DNA from: Bacteroidales bacterium
GTDB lineage: Bacteria; Bacteroidota; Bacteroidia; Bacteroidales; UBA932
Direction of reading: 5' to 3'
Assembly: GCA_029010575.1 (NCBI GenBank)
Contig: JAQXKS010000007.1
Span: 1 to 41,674 of the forward strand
DNA length: 41,674 nucleotides
Positions 35,319-41,674 of the stretch are shown piece by piece. A model generated the notes under the pieces. It ran no database searches and was not told the DNA's origin. It saw only the letters and a program-made list of their open reading frames with translations. The stretch's first letter is position 1. Every line of letters begins with the position of its first letter. Position numbers and translations under genes: made by a program.

Positions 35319-36485
35319 ATGGAAGAAAAAAATATAAAATATGACTGTTCCAGAGGTTGTATAACCGAAAGAACTGAACAACAGGAACTTATAGTGACAT
35401 ACCGGCCAGGATGCTGTAAGCTGAAGGATTTCGACTGGCTTTCGAAAATTCACGACCCAGCCTTCGGAAACTATTATGAAGTACGTTTCAAGAATACCCG
35501 CAAAGGTTTTTATGAAAATACGTCAGGTCAGCTGCTCAAGCAGGGTGATCTGGTAGTAGTAGAGGCTGCCACCGGACACGATGTAGGAATAATCACACTA
35601 TCAGGCCCCGTGGTCTACAGACAGATGCTACGCTGCCACTCCACACCAGGCATCAAGGAGTTCCGTAAAATATACAGAAAGGCCAAACCGCTAGATCTGG
35701 AGAGATGGCAGGAGGCAATAGCACGAGAAAACCAGACCATGATCCGCGCAAGAGCGATAGCTCAGGAGCTGAATCTGGATATGAAAATCGGTGATGTCGA
35801 GTTCCAGGGAGACGGCAGCAAAGCCATCTTTTACTATATCGCTGACGAAAGAGTCGACTTCAGGCAACTGATCAAGGTATTCGCCGAAGAGTTTCGAATA
35901 AGAATCGAGATGAAACAGATCGGTGCAAGACAGGAGGCAGGACTCATCGGAGGCGTAGGTGTTTGCGGCAGGGAGCTCTGCTGTGCAAAATTCATCACAA
36001 ACTTCCAATCAATATCGACACATGCGGCTCGCTGTCAGGATCTCTCGCTCAATCCGCAGAAACTGGCAGGACAATGCGGGAAACTCAAATGCTGCATAAA
36101 CTACGAAGCCCCCATCTACATAGATGCCCACAAGACCATTCCTCATGTAAGTGGTCCGCTTGACCTGATAGACGGCAACGCATATCTGGTCAAGACAGAT
36201 ACCCTCAAGGGAATAATGTGGTTTACCTACCAGGAAGGAAATATGTCATCGATGATTCCAGTCCCGGCAAGCGAAGTGAAACACATTCTTCACGAAAACA
36301 AGAACGGAAGGAAAGGTCCATCAATCCAAAAGGACTCATCCAAGGAAGAGAACGTCGATTTCGTCGCCGCTATAGGAGATGACAAGATCGACAGATTCGA
36401 CGAAAAGAAGAAGAAGTCGAAGAAGAAGAAAAAGAAGAATCCGAACTCACCCAAAAAAGAGTCGGTGCAGAAAGATGAAAAATAG
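35319..36485 (+). CDS. ricT: PSP1 domain protein, RicT-like
   Basis: This 388-residue protein has the PSP1 core found in Bacillus RicT (YaaT). The cysteine pattern is complete: GVCGRELCCAKF, then RCQDLSLNPQKLAGQCGKLKCCINYE. In Bacillus, RicT with RicA and RicF binds Fe-S clusters and helps RNase Y-dependent RNA processing; neither RicA nor RicF is visible here, so a different partner is possible. The C-terminal 70 residues are low complexity and very lysine rich (about 362-388), probably a disordered, nucleic-acid-friendly tail. I chose ATG 35319; the frame can be extended only to a TTG inside the promoter. It is followed, with an 11-base overlap, by the GldH-like gene. Confidence 0.88.
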   Translation: MEEKNIKYDCSRGCITERTEQQELIVTYRPGCCKLKDFDWLSKIHDPAFGNYYEVRFKNTRKGFYENTSGQLLKQGDLVVVEAATGHDVGIITLSGPVVYRQMLRCHSTPGIKEFRKIYRKAKPLDLERWQEAIARENQTMIRARAIAQELNLDMKIGDVEFQGDGSKAIFYYIADERVDFRQLIKVFAEEFRIRIEMKQIGARQEAGLIGGVGVCGRELCCAKFITNFQSISTHAARCQDLSLNPQKLAGQCGKLKCCINYEAPIYIDAHKTIPHVSGPLDLIDGNAYLVKTDTLKGIMWFTYQEGNMSSMIPVPASEVKHILHENKNGRKGPSIQKDSSKEENVDFVAAIGDDKIDRFDEKKKKSKKKKKKNPNSPKKESVQKDEK

Positions 36486-36930
36486 CATCTTACTGATACT
36501 CTCGTTGATTGCATGCAGCTGCACTCGCACATCGGAGAACGAATTCTTCAAGACAAGAGAAGAGTCCTCTTGCATCTCTTTCAGCCTGAATATGAGTGAC
36601 ACACTATACGCATACAATCTGTTTATATTGTTACGATACGACTCATTCACAGACAGAAACAGCATTCCTATGGAGGTAACCATTCTCTCCCCTACTTCAG
36701 TCAGAGCATCTGAGACCATAGTACTCCCATCATCCCGTGACATGATTAAAAAGAACAACATAAAATACTCATGTGGAGTGGGATACTACGATGTGCAATA
36801 CTCGTACAGGGAAGGTATTATTCCAAATGAGAGAGGAACATGGCAGATCTCGCTTACACTACCCGAAGATGAGAAGAGAATAACTGGAGTTGGAATATTA
36901 ACCGAAAAAATACCTATAATCAGAAAATGA
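36475..36930 (+). CDS. gldH: GldH-like lipoprotein
   Basis: This 151-residue protein has a type II signal peptide (MKNSILLILSLIACSC), lipidated at Cys14 or Cys16. The remainder resembles GldH of Bacteroidetes in size and in blocks such as YAYNLFILLRYDSF, a SYREGI turn and the closing GTWQISLTLPEDEKRITGVGILTEKI. In gliding relatives GldH is needed for motility, but homologues are common in non-gliding Bacteroidales, where the role is unclear. I chose ATG 36475. A much longer in-frame extension to 36379 is an arginine-rich artefact of the lysine codons of ricT read out of frame. It overlaps ricT by 11 bases and trmB by 4 (ATGA). No other gliding gene is visible, so the name is tentative. Confidence 0.6.
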   Translation: MKNSILLILSLIACSCTRTSENEFFKTREESSCISFSLNMSDTLYAYNLFILLRYDSFTDRNSIPMEVTILSPTSVRASETIVLPSSRDMIKKNNIKYSCGVGYYDVQYSYREGIIPNERGTWQISLTLPEDEKRITGVGILTEKIPIIRK

Positions 36931-37622
36931 GAGGAAAAGATAAACTCAGAAAATTCAGGGAAAACCTCACCTTCAGCAACCTTATCCAGCCTCAAACAGA
37001 GCAGGTGCTGAGAAAGGACCACCAACTCAAAGGCAACTGGGGTAAAGAGATATTCGGAAATGACCACCCCATCATACTGGAACTAGGATGCGGAAAAGGC
37101 GACTACACCATAGCACTCGCAAAGAGGCATCCTGAAAAGAACTACATTGGAGTAGATATCAAAGGGGCACGACTGTGGAAGGGGGCCAAATATGCTACCG
37201 AGAACCAGATGAAGAATGTAGCATTCCTTAGAACAAGAATAGAGTTCATAGATTCCCTCTTTGGAAAGGACGAGGTATCTGAAATATGGCTCACATTCTC
37301 GGATCCTCAGCCTCACAAGCCACGTAAGAGACTCTCAAGTCCACTATTTCTGAATAGATACCGAAATTTTCTAAAGGCTGATGGCTTGATGCATCTTAAA
37401 ACAGATAGCATATTGTTGCATGAATACACACTTGAGACAATAGCTTCTGAAGGTGACGAACTTCTATTTGCTGACAATGATATCTACAACTCCGGAAGGG
37501 AGATGGAAACAGAAGTAAAGGAGGTTCAGACATTCTACGAACAGATGTTCCTGGCAAAAGGAATGCCCATAACCTATATTCTCTGGAGACTCAAGGCCAA
37601 AGAGGTCAAAGCCTCCTTATAA
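36927..37622 (+). CDS. trmB: tRNA (guanine-N7-)-methyltransferase
   Basis: This 231-residue SAM-dependent enzyme makes m7G46 in tRNA. Motif I is ELGCGKGDYTIALAKR (about 52-67), and YIGVDIKGARLWKGAKYA follows. The substrate motif WLTFSDPQPHKPRKRLSSPLFLNRY is typical of TrmB. Length is normal. Its ATG overlaps the gldH-like stop as ATGA (36927-36930), so translation is probably coupled. The last 49 bases overlap, in antiparallel, the 3' end of the prenyl synthase gene. Both C termini look like genuine family ends, so this does not seem to be an annotation error. Confidence 0.95.
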   Translation: MRGKDKLRKFRENLTFSNLIQPQTEQVLRKDHQLKGNWGKEIFGNDHPIILELGCGKGDYTIALAKRHPEKNYIGVDIKGARLWKGAKYATENQMKNVAFLRTRIEFIDSLFGKDEVSEIWLTFSDPQPHKPRKRLSSPLFLNRYRNFLKADGLMHLKTDSILLHEYTLETIASEGDELLFADNDIYNSGREMETEVKEVQTFYEQMFLAKGMPITYILWRLKAKEVKASL

Positions 37623-38566
37623 TAGGAATCGCCCAGCACTGAGAGAGCACCGATTGCCTCTTTCAATTTATTGCCGAGAATTTCGGATGCTGATTCAAGT
37701 CCACCGTTGTTTATTACGAAATTACGCACTTGTGTGACTACTGCTGCATTTCTCTCCTTATCAGGATGCATGGGGTCAATAGTACGCATAAGATTCCTTA
37801 TTTCACTCTCCATCTGAGGATTATTGGAAAAAGCACACAGAAGAGGAAGAGTCACCTTTCTCTCCTCTATATCACAATTTGAATCCTTGCCGGAGACAGA
37901 GGTAGGATAATAGTCGAGAATATCATCTCTCATCTGAAAGGAGAGCCCCAGATTGTAGGCATATCTACTCACTGCATCGATCTCACCTGAGGGCATTTCC
38001 GATACAATGGCCGAACTCTTAACAGATGCAACGAATAGCGATGCTGTCTTACGGGATATAATCTCCTCATAGTCTCCATATCCGGTCTCAAGAGACTCGG
38101 CAAGTTCCATCTGTATGAGCTCACCTTCAGCCAAAGCCTCAAGTGTTCCTGCAAAAAGAGACAATACCTCTGAAGAGCAGCCCCTCGTTATGAGTAAGTT
38201 TATCGCCTTTGTAAGCCAATAGTCTCCAAGAAGCAGAGATGCGCCCGGAGAGAAGGCATTCTTGACAGTCAATCTACCCCTCCTTTTGTCACTATCATCC
38301 ACGACATCATCGTGAAGCAGAGTCGCAGTATGAATCAGTTCGGAAGCAGCAGCACAAGCGACTACCTTATCATTACAAAGACCGCTGCCGGCATTTGCCA
38401 CAGCAATTGCCAGCATCGGTCTCAATTGTTTGCCGGACGCTTCGAGAAGATAATTGTTTATCGCATTCAACATATTGCTCTTCGAAACTAAAGCCGAAGA
38501 CATCAGTTTTTCAAAATCGTCCCAAAATGGCGACAACTTAAGTTTTATCTCCTCAAAAACAGTCAT
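37574..38566 (-). CDS. Polyprenyl synthetase, long-chain (octaprenyl-type)
   Basis: This 330-residue prenyl diphosphate synthase has SGKQLRPML near residues 44-52. The first aspartate-rich motif is in LLHDDVVDDSDKRRG (near 87-101) and the second in MRDDILDYY. The fifth residue before the first motif is alanine, as in IspB, which by the known rule permits long chains. It therefore probably supplies the side chain of menaquinone, whereas the paralogue at 4981 makes a shorter precursor. The C terminus, DSYYKEALTSLA, is typical of the family. It starts 4 bases after the beta-barrel gene at 38571 and is the last gene of its operon. The 3' end overlaps trmB by 49 bases. Confidence 0.92.
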   Translation of the reverse strand: MTVFEEIKLKLSPFWDDFEKLMSSALVSKSNMLNAINNYLLEASGKQLRPMLAIAVANAGSGLCNDKVVACAAASELIHTATLLHDDVVDDSDKRRGRLTVKNAFSPGASLLLGDYWLTKAINLLITRGCSSEVLSLFAGTLEALAEGELIQMELAESLETGYGDYEEIISRKTASLFVASVKSSAIVSEMPSGEIDAVSRYAYNLGLSFQMRDDILDYYPTSVSGKDSNCDIEERKVTLPLLCAFSNNPQMESEIRNLMRTIDPMHPDKERNAAVVTQVRNFVINNGGLESASEILGNKLKEAIGALSVLGDSYYKEALTSLALSLQRI

Positions 38567-38570
38567 GGCA

Positions 38571-39227
38571 CTAGAAAATAAATGCCAGAGAGAGTTCTCC
38601 TCCCTGAAGTTTCGCAGATTCTACCTGCTCTTTAATAGCAGGAATTGTGAATTTAGAAGAATCCAAGAAAGGACTTAATGTCCAGTTCCATTTGAAAGAA
38701 GCCTGGATTTTCCACACTGTAACACCGAAACCAAGTCCAACTCCATATTCAAGACGACTCTTGAAATCAGAGTTTGAGATGTCAATTCCCAGAAGCTTTC
38801 CGTTAGTGTAAAGAGCACATCCTATGTATGGAGCAACCATTACGAATGGTTTTACAACTCCAAGAATATTGATGCCCCACATTACATTGACGGGCAGACG
38901 GAGTGAGCCGGTCCTTAATACAGAATTTTCACTAATTGTCACTGGACCAAGGCTATAGTCCTTTGAGCTGACTCCTGTCTGAACATAAAGGAGCTCGGGC
39001 TGAACTTCAAAGCCGAGAGGCAGGTTTAGGTTCAAAAGAACACCGGCATTGAATCCTGTGTAGGATTTGAAGAAACCATCCTTTTTAATGTCTTCAAACT
39101 TTGTCATGTTAGAGAAGTCCAGACCGGCCTTAACACCGAAACTAACAAATTTGTCTGAAGCAGATAGTCTTACTGCCGAGGCGACCATCATAATGACAGC
39201 CAGTAGAATTGTGAAAATTTTACGCAT
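38571..39227 (-). CDS. Outer membrane beta-barrel protein (PorT/OMP_b-brl_2 type)
   Basis: This 218-residue exported protein has a signal peptide (about 1-24, ending AVRLSAS). Alternating strands typical of small eight-stranded barrels follow: FGVKAGLDFSNM, GFEVQPELLYVQTGV, LRLPVNVMWGINI, KPFVMVAPYIGCALY, YGVGLGFGVTVWKIQASFKW. It ends in a C-terminal phenylalanine (LAFIF), as expected for barrel assembly. The protein is clearly homologous to the one at 39581; the two flank trxA. The specific function is unknown. It lies 8 bases after trxA and 4 before the prenyl synthase gene. Confidence 0.87.
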   Translation of the reverse strand: MRKIFTILLAVIMMVASAVRLSASDKFVSFGVKAGLDFSNMTKFEDIKKDGFFKSYTGFNAGVLLNLNLPLGFEVQPELLYVQTGVSSKDYSLGPVTISENSVLRTGSLRLPVNVMWGINILGVVKPFVMVAPYIGCALYTNGKLLGIDISNSDFKSRLEYGVGLGFGVTVWKIQASFKWNWTLSPFLDSSKFTIPAIKEQVESAKLQGGELSLAFIF

Positions 39228-39235
39228 AATATTTG

Positions 39236-39550
39236 TTATTGAAGTGATTCCATCTTGGCAACGATAGCTGCCTTAGTGGTAGAGCCCACCATCTTTTCCT
39301 TAAGCTGTCCGTCCTTGAAGAAAAGAAGAGTAGGGATATTTCTGATTCCATATTTCATAGGAACTTCAGAAGCATCGTCAACATTACATTTTGCAATGAA
39401 CCATTTGCCTTCGTATTCGTTTGCAAGTTCGTCAACAATAGGTGAGAGCATTTTGCAAGGACCACACCAAGGAGCCCAAAAGTCCAAAATTACAGGAACT
39501 TTTGAATTGAGTACCAATTCTTCGAAATTTGAATCATTTACCTGTGTCAT
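39236..39550 (-). CDS. trxA: Thioredoxin
   Basis: This 104-residue cytoplasmic thioredoxin is a general protein-disulfide reductant. It has the canonical active site WAPWCGPCKML (CGPC at about residues 29-32) and the cis-proline region RNIPTLLFFKDG. There is no signal peptide. It is reduced by TrxB, encoded at 17988. It sits between two paralogous beta-barrel genes, 30 bases downstream of one and 8 bases upstream of the other, in the serine ammonia-lyase to prenyl synthase operon. Confidence 0.97.
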   Translation of the reverse strand: MTQVNDSNFEELVLNSKVPVILDFWAPWCGPCKMLSPIVDELANEYEGKWFIAKCNVDDASEVPMKYGIRNIPTLLFFKDGQLKEKMVGSTTKAAIVAKMESLQ

Positions 39551-39580
39551 AGTAGTAATTATTAAAAGTTAAACATATAA

Positions 39581-40069
39581 TCAGAAGAAGTATAGGAGAC
39601 TGACATCCAACCCTCCAAGCTTTTCAGGTGTCCCTAAATCCCAGGAGTACTTGATTTGCAGCTGCATTCTCCAAAAATCAATACCGGCTCCCACGCCCAC
39701 ACCATAATCGAAAAGGGTCTTTTCAGGGCGGAAAGCGGCTCCGACAAATGGAGAGACCATTATGAAAGGCCTGAAAAGAATCAGGTCAGGTCCCCACTGC
39801 AAATTAACCGGTACATTCACGCAATGAGCACCAACAGGGCTCTTCATCACATAGTCCAACTCCGGCTGAAGCGAAAATCCGGCAGCCCCAAAGTCGATAT
39901 TTACAGCAAATCCGGCAGTAGCACCAACCTTCCCGCCCAGCGAAGAGGCAGAAAAGTAATCTACCCCCGCCTTTATCCCGTATCTTACCTGAGCATCAAG
40001 GCTCAAGGGGTGTAACAAAAGGCTGAAGAATATGGCGATGACCGTAATATTTACCGCTTTGTTTCTCAT
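39581..40069 (-). CDS. Outer membrane beta-barrel protein
   Basis: This 162-residue exported protein has a signal peptide (about 1-26, ending LSLDAQ). Barrel strands follow: YGIKAGVDYFSASS, GFSLQPELDYVM, VNVPVNLQWGPDLI, RPFIMVSPFVGAAF, YGVGVGAGIDFWRMQLQIKYSW. It ends in Phe-Phe. These segments line up with the protein at 38571, so the two are paralogues, this one with shorter loops. Function is unknown. It begins 32 bases after the L-serine ammonia-lyase gene. Confidence 0.85.
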   Translation of the reverse strand: MRNKAVNITVIAIFFSLLLHPLSLDAQVRYGIKAGVDYFSASSLGGKVGATAGFAVNIDFGAAGFSLQPELDYVMKSPVGAHCVNVPVNLQWGPDLILFRPFIMVSPFVGAAFRPEKTLFDYGVGVGAGIDFWRMQLQIKYSWDLGTPEKLGGLDVSLLYFF

Positions 40070-40101
40070 TTGCGACCAGTTTATCCTGCGAAAATAGTTA
40101 T

Positions 40102-41301
40102 TTATTTGTTTTTTACCAAAAAGGCGAGTCCTCCTTCTGAAGTTTCTTTATACAAATTAGGAAGATCGTGGCCTGTCTGCTTCATAGCCTCGACTACGGT
40201 ATCGAAAGGAACAATATGTCTTCCGTCAGACATTAGCGAGAATTGTGTGGCATCCATTACGCGAGCTGCCGCGAAGGCATTCCTCTCTATACATGGAATC
40301 TGGACCAGTCCACATACCGGATCGCATGTCAGACCTAAAAAGTGCTCCATTCCGATAGATGCAGCACATTCGATCTGCTGTGGAGATCCCCCGAAGAGTT
40401 GTGTGACAGCTCCGGAGGTCATTGCACAAGCAGATCCAATCTCCCCCTGACATCCCACCTCAGCTCCTGAGATGGAAGCATTTTGCTTGATGATGGAGCC
40501 TATCAGACCGGCTGTTGCCATGGCCTTCAAAATCTTCTTGTCAGAATAATCATAGCTGGTCTTGATAAGGTTAAGGGCAGCGGGAAGCACGCCGCATGAG
40601 CCACATGTCGGGGCTGTTACAATGGTTCCACCCGCAGCATTCTCTTCGGATACAGCAAGTGCGAATGCAAACATCATTCCCCTTCTGTACATAGAGGTAT
40701 GATAGCTCTTTGCATGCTGATAATAGGAATAGGCCTTGCGTCTGACATTGAGTCCCCCGGGCAGTACTCCCTCCTCATCAAGCCCCCTCTCTATGGCCTT
40801 CTGCATCACATCCCACCTTTGTGCCAGGTAATCCCATATATCAGATTCTTCGAAGGTGGCTACATATTCCCAGAAAGTACAGTTCCTGTCATTGCACCAC
40901 TGAAGAACCTGAGCCATTGTGGTGTGGGGATAGATATCATTTCTCTGATAATCCCTCTTGCCACTTTGGCTGATGTCACCTCCACCAACACTGAAATATA
41001 TCTGCTCGTCAATTAGATTGCCATCACTATCCAAGGCCCTAAATTTCATTCCGTTGGGATGTTGGGGAAGGAACTCCTTAGGCCGCCAGTCAAATTCTAC
41101 ATTATCTCCGAGCGCTTCGGAGATAGCCACATCTGTCAAGTGACCCTTTCCAGTGGCTGCCAGCGAGCCGTAAAGGGTTACAAAGAACGAAGATGCTCCG
41201 GGCACAAGTGCCCTGAACATCTCCGCTGCTTTCTTGGGTCCCATCGTATGGCTACTTGAGGGGCCCTTACCAATTTTGAATATTTCCTTTATACTTTCCA
41301 T
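40102..41301 (-). CDS. sdaA: L-serine ammonia-lyase (single-chain, Fe-S)
   Basis: This 399-residue enzyme turns L-serine into pyruvate and ammonia with a [4Fe-4S] cluster. The substrate-binding motif GKGPSSSHTMGP is at residues 11-22. The C-terminal catalytic part contains APTCGSCGVLPAALN, KQNASISGAEVGCQGEIGSACAM and the cluster motif CDPVCGLVQIPC. The single polypeptide, with the small N-terminal domain fused to the catalytic domain, is as in Bacteroides enzymes. It starts 1 base after the PG0541-family gene. With the cysteine desulfidase at 16685, it is one of two Fe-S amino-acid lyases in the window producing pyruvate and ammonia. Confidence 0.95.
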   Translation of the reverse strand: MESIKEIFKIGKGPSSSHTMGPKKAAEMFRALVPGASSFFVTLYGSLAATGKGHLTDVAISEALGDNVEFDWRPKEFLPQHPNGMKFRALDSDGNLIDEQIYFSVGGGDISQSGKRDYQRNDIYPHTTMAQVLQWCNDRNCTFWEYVATFEESDIWDYLAQRWDVMQKAIERGLDEEGVLPGGLNVRRKAYSYYQHAKSYHTSMYRRGMMFAFALAVSEENAAGGTIVTAPTCGSCGVLPAALNLIKTSYDYSDKKILKAMATAGLIGSIIKQNASISGAEVGCQGEIGSACAMTSGAVTQLFGGSPQQIECAASIGMEHFLGLTCDPVCGLVQIPCIERNAFAAARVMDATQFSLMSDGRHIVPFDTVVEAMKQTGHDLPNLYKETSEGGLAFLVKNK

Positions 41302-41302
41302 A

Positions 41303-41596
41303 TTAAACTACTGCCTCGATATTCCAGACAAACGCCTTGACGCCCACATCCTTATTGCGGTTGTCAAGCTTTTTGATGGTCTGAAGTAGTTCGGGGACCT
41401 GATGATCTTCAACTACAGTCATCACAGCCGAGTTCATTTCCGGCCAAGTATGGGTACCGCGGCGTGGTTCTCCACCATTGGTGCCGCGGCCTTGTACCTG
41501 TTCGAAGAATGTGAATCCCGATATTTTGAGGGCATCGAGCATATACTCTACCCTTTCAGTATTGGCTTGATTGAATACTATAAATACACTTTTCAT
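41303..41596 (-). CDS. PG0541 family transporter-associated protein (PII-like)
   Basis: This 97-residue protein resembles the PG0541 family, a small PII-like alpha/beta protein usually encoded just after an RND efflux permease in Bacteroidales. It begins MKSVFIVFNQANTERVEYML. It has a central GRGTNGGEPRRGTHTWPEMN loop in the place of the PII T-loop and ends with a KAFVWNIEAVV strand. By analogy with PII proteins it may modulate the neighbouring transporter, but this is inference. Upstream, the C terminus of another gene, probably the permease, ends at 41618. Downstream, serine ammonia-lyase starts 1 base after the stop. Confidence 0.83.
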   Translation of the reverse strand: MKSVFIVFNQANTERVEYMLDALKISGFTFFEQVQGRGTNGGEPRRGTHTWPEMNSAVMTVVEDHQVPELLQTIKKLDNRNKDVGVKAFVWNIEAVV

Positions 41597-41617
41597 CGAA
41601 TCACAAAATTAACAATT

Positions 41618-41674
41618 TTATTCTTCAGCCGAGAGCTGCATGAAAATAAATTTCTTGTTGTTCTTGGCTTTTTT
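41618..41674 (-). CDS. C-terminal end of an upstream gene, probably an RND efflux permease (partial)
   Basis: Only the last 18 codons are in the window. The frame reads KAKNNKKFIFMQLSAEE and then a TAA stop (41618-41620). There are too few residues to identify a family directly. The guess of an RND permease rests on the next gene being PG0541-like, since such genes usually follow the permease, and on the basic, cytoplasmic-looking tail. It is 21 bases upstream of the PG0541-family start. Confidence 0.45.
   Translation of the reverse strand, partial: KKAKNNKKFIFMQLSAEE

Noticed and set aside
36379..36474. Arginine-rich N-terminal extension of the GldH-like gene
   Set aside because: It is the ricT lysine run read in another frame; the lipoprotein signal peptide starting at 36475 gives a clear start.
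41604..41611. Minus-strand TAATTTTG box before the PG0541-family gene
   Set aside because: It matches TAnnTTTG but is 7 bases from the start codon, in a 21-base gap inside a likely operon; probably chance in AT-rich sequence.
1..41674. CRISPR arrays, tRNA or rRNA genes, insertion sequences, phage or defence islands
   Set aside because: I looked in all gaps; none exceeds about 126 bases and none shows direct-repeat arrays, cloverleaf folds or transposase/integrase sequences.

Overview
The window looks like a compact chromosomal segment of a member of the Bacteroidales, probably a gut commensal. Three things support this. The promoters carry the Bacteroidetes -7 consensus TAnnTTTG. The gene set is typical of the group: DAHP synthase fused to chorismate mutase, b558-type SdhC, a RicT-type PSP1 protein next to a GldH-like lipoprotein, a PG0541-family protein, DUF3109 and secreted M16/S41/tricorn-like proteases. 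Most genes have AT-rich leaders without a clear Shine-Dalgarno. I saw no rRNA, tRNA, CRISPR array, insertion sequence, phage or plasmid gene. No gene-free stretch reaches 300 bases; the longest, about 126 bases between pgk and sdhC, holds a bidirectional terminator.

Layout from left to right: (1) the truncated 5' part of a SIMPL-domain gene (-), divergent from a large Fn3-like lipoprotein (+); (2) rsgA then a MATE transporter (-); (3) a short-chain-type prenyl synthase, trhP and dnaE (+); (4) an eight-gene minus-strand block from 20694 down to 10874: rRNA-type methyltransferase, lgt, trxB, cysteine desulfidase, tricorn-like protease, smpB, S41 protease, DUF486; (5) pgk (+), the terminator, then a solitary sdhC (-); (6) DAHP synthase-chorismate mutase (+); (7) a coiled-coil membrane protein, hemW, pyrH and frr (-); (8) holB (+); (9) a TPR protein and rlhA (-); (10) an M16-family protein and a DUF3109 protein (+); (11) a small membrane protein (-); (12) ricT, a GldH-like lipoprotein and trmB (+); (13) the end of a probable RND permease, a PG0541-family protein, L-serine ammonia-lyase, a beta-barrel protein, trxA, a second beta-barrel protein and a long-chain-type prenyl synthase (-).

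Functionally this is mostly housekeeping. It covers replication (dnaE, holB), ribosome assembly, rescue and recycling (rsgA, smpB, frr), RNA modification (trhP, rlhA, trmB, a methyltransferase), envelope biogenesis (lgt, secreted proteases, beta-barrels), redox (trxA, trxB, sdhC), prenyl-quinone supply and amino-acid metabolism. No dedicated novel system is obvious. The most interesting signals are architectural or are lesions in individual proteins: a recurring 28-29 bp back-to-back promoter module at divergent junctions; coding overlap at six of seven convergent junctions; an M16 homologue that has lost its zinc site; an orphan SdhC with a cysteine-rich tail; a perfect 10-bp inverted repeat around the pyrH promoter; and the tightly packed lipoprotein/thiol/protease/trans-translation block.
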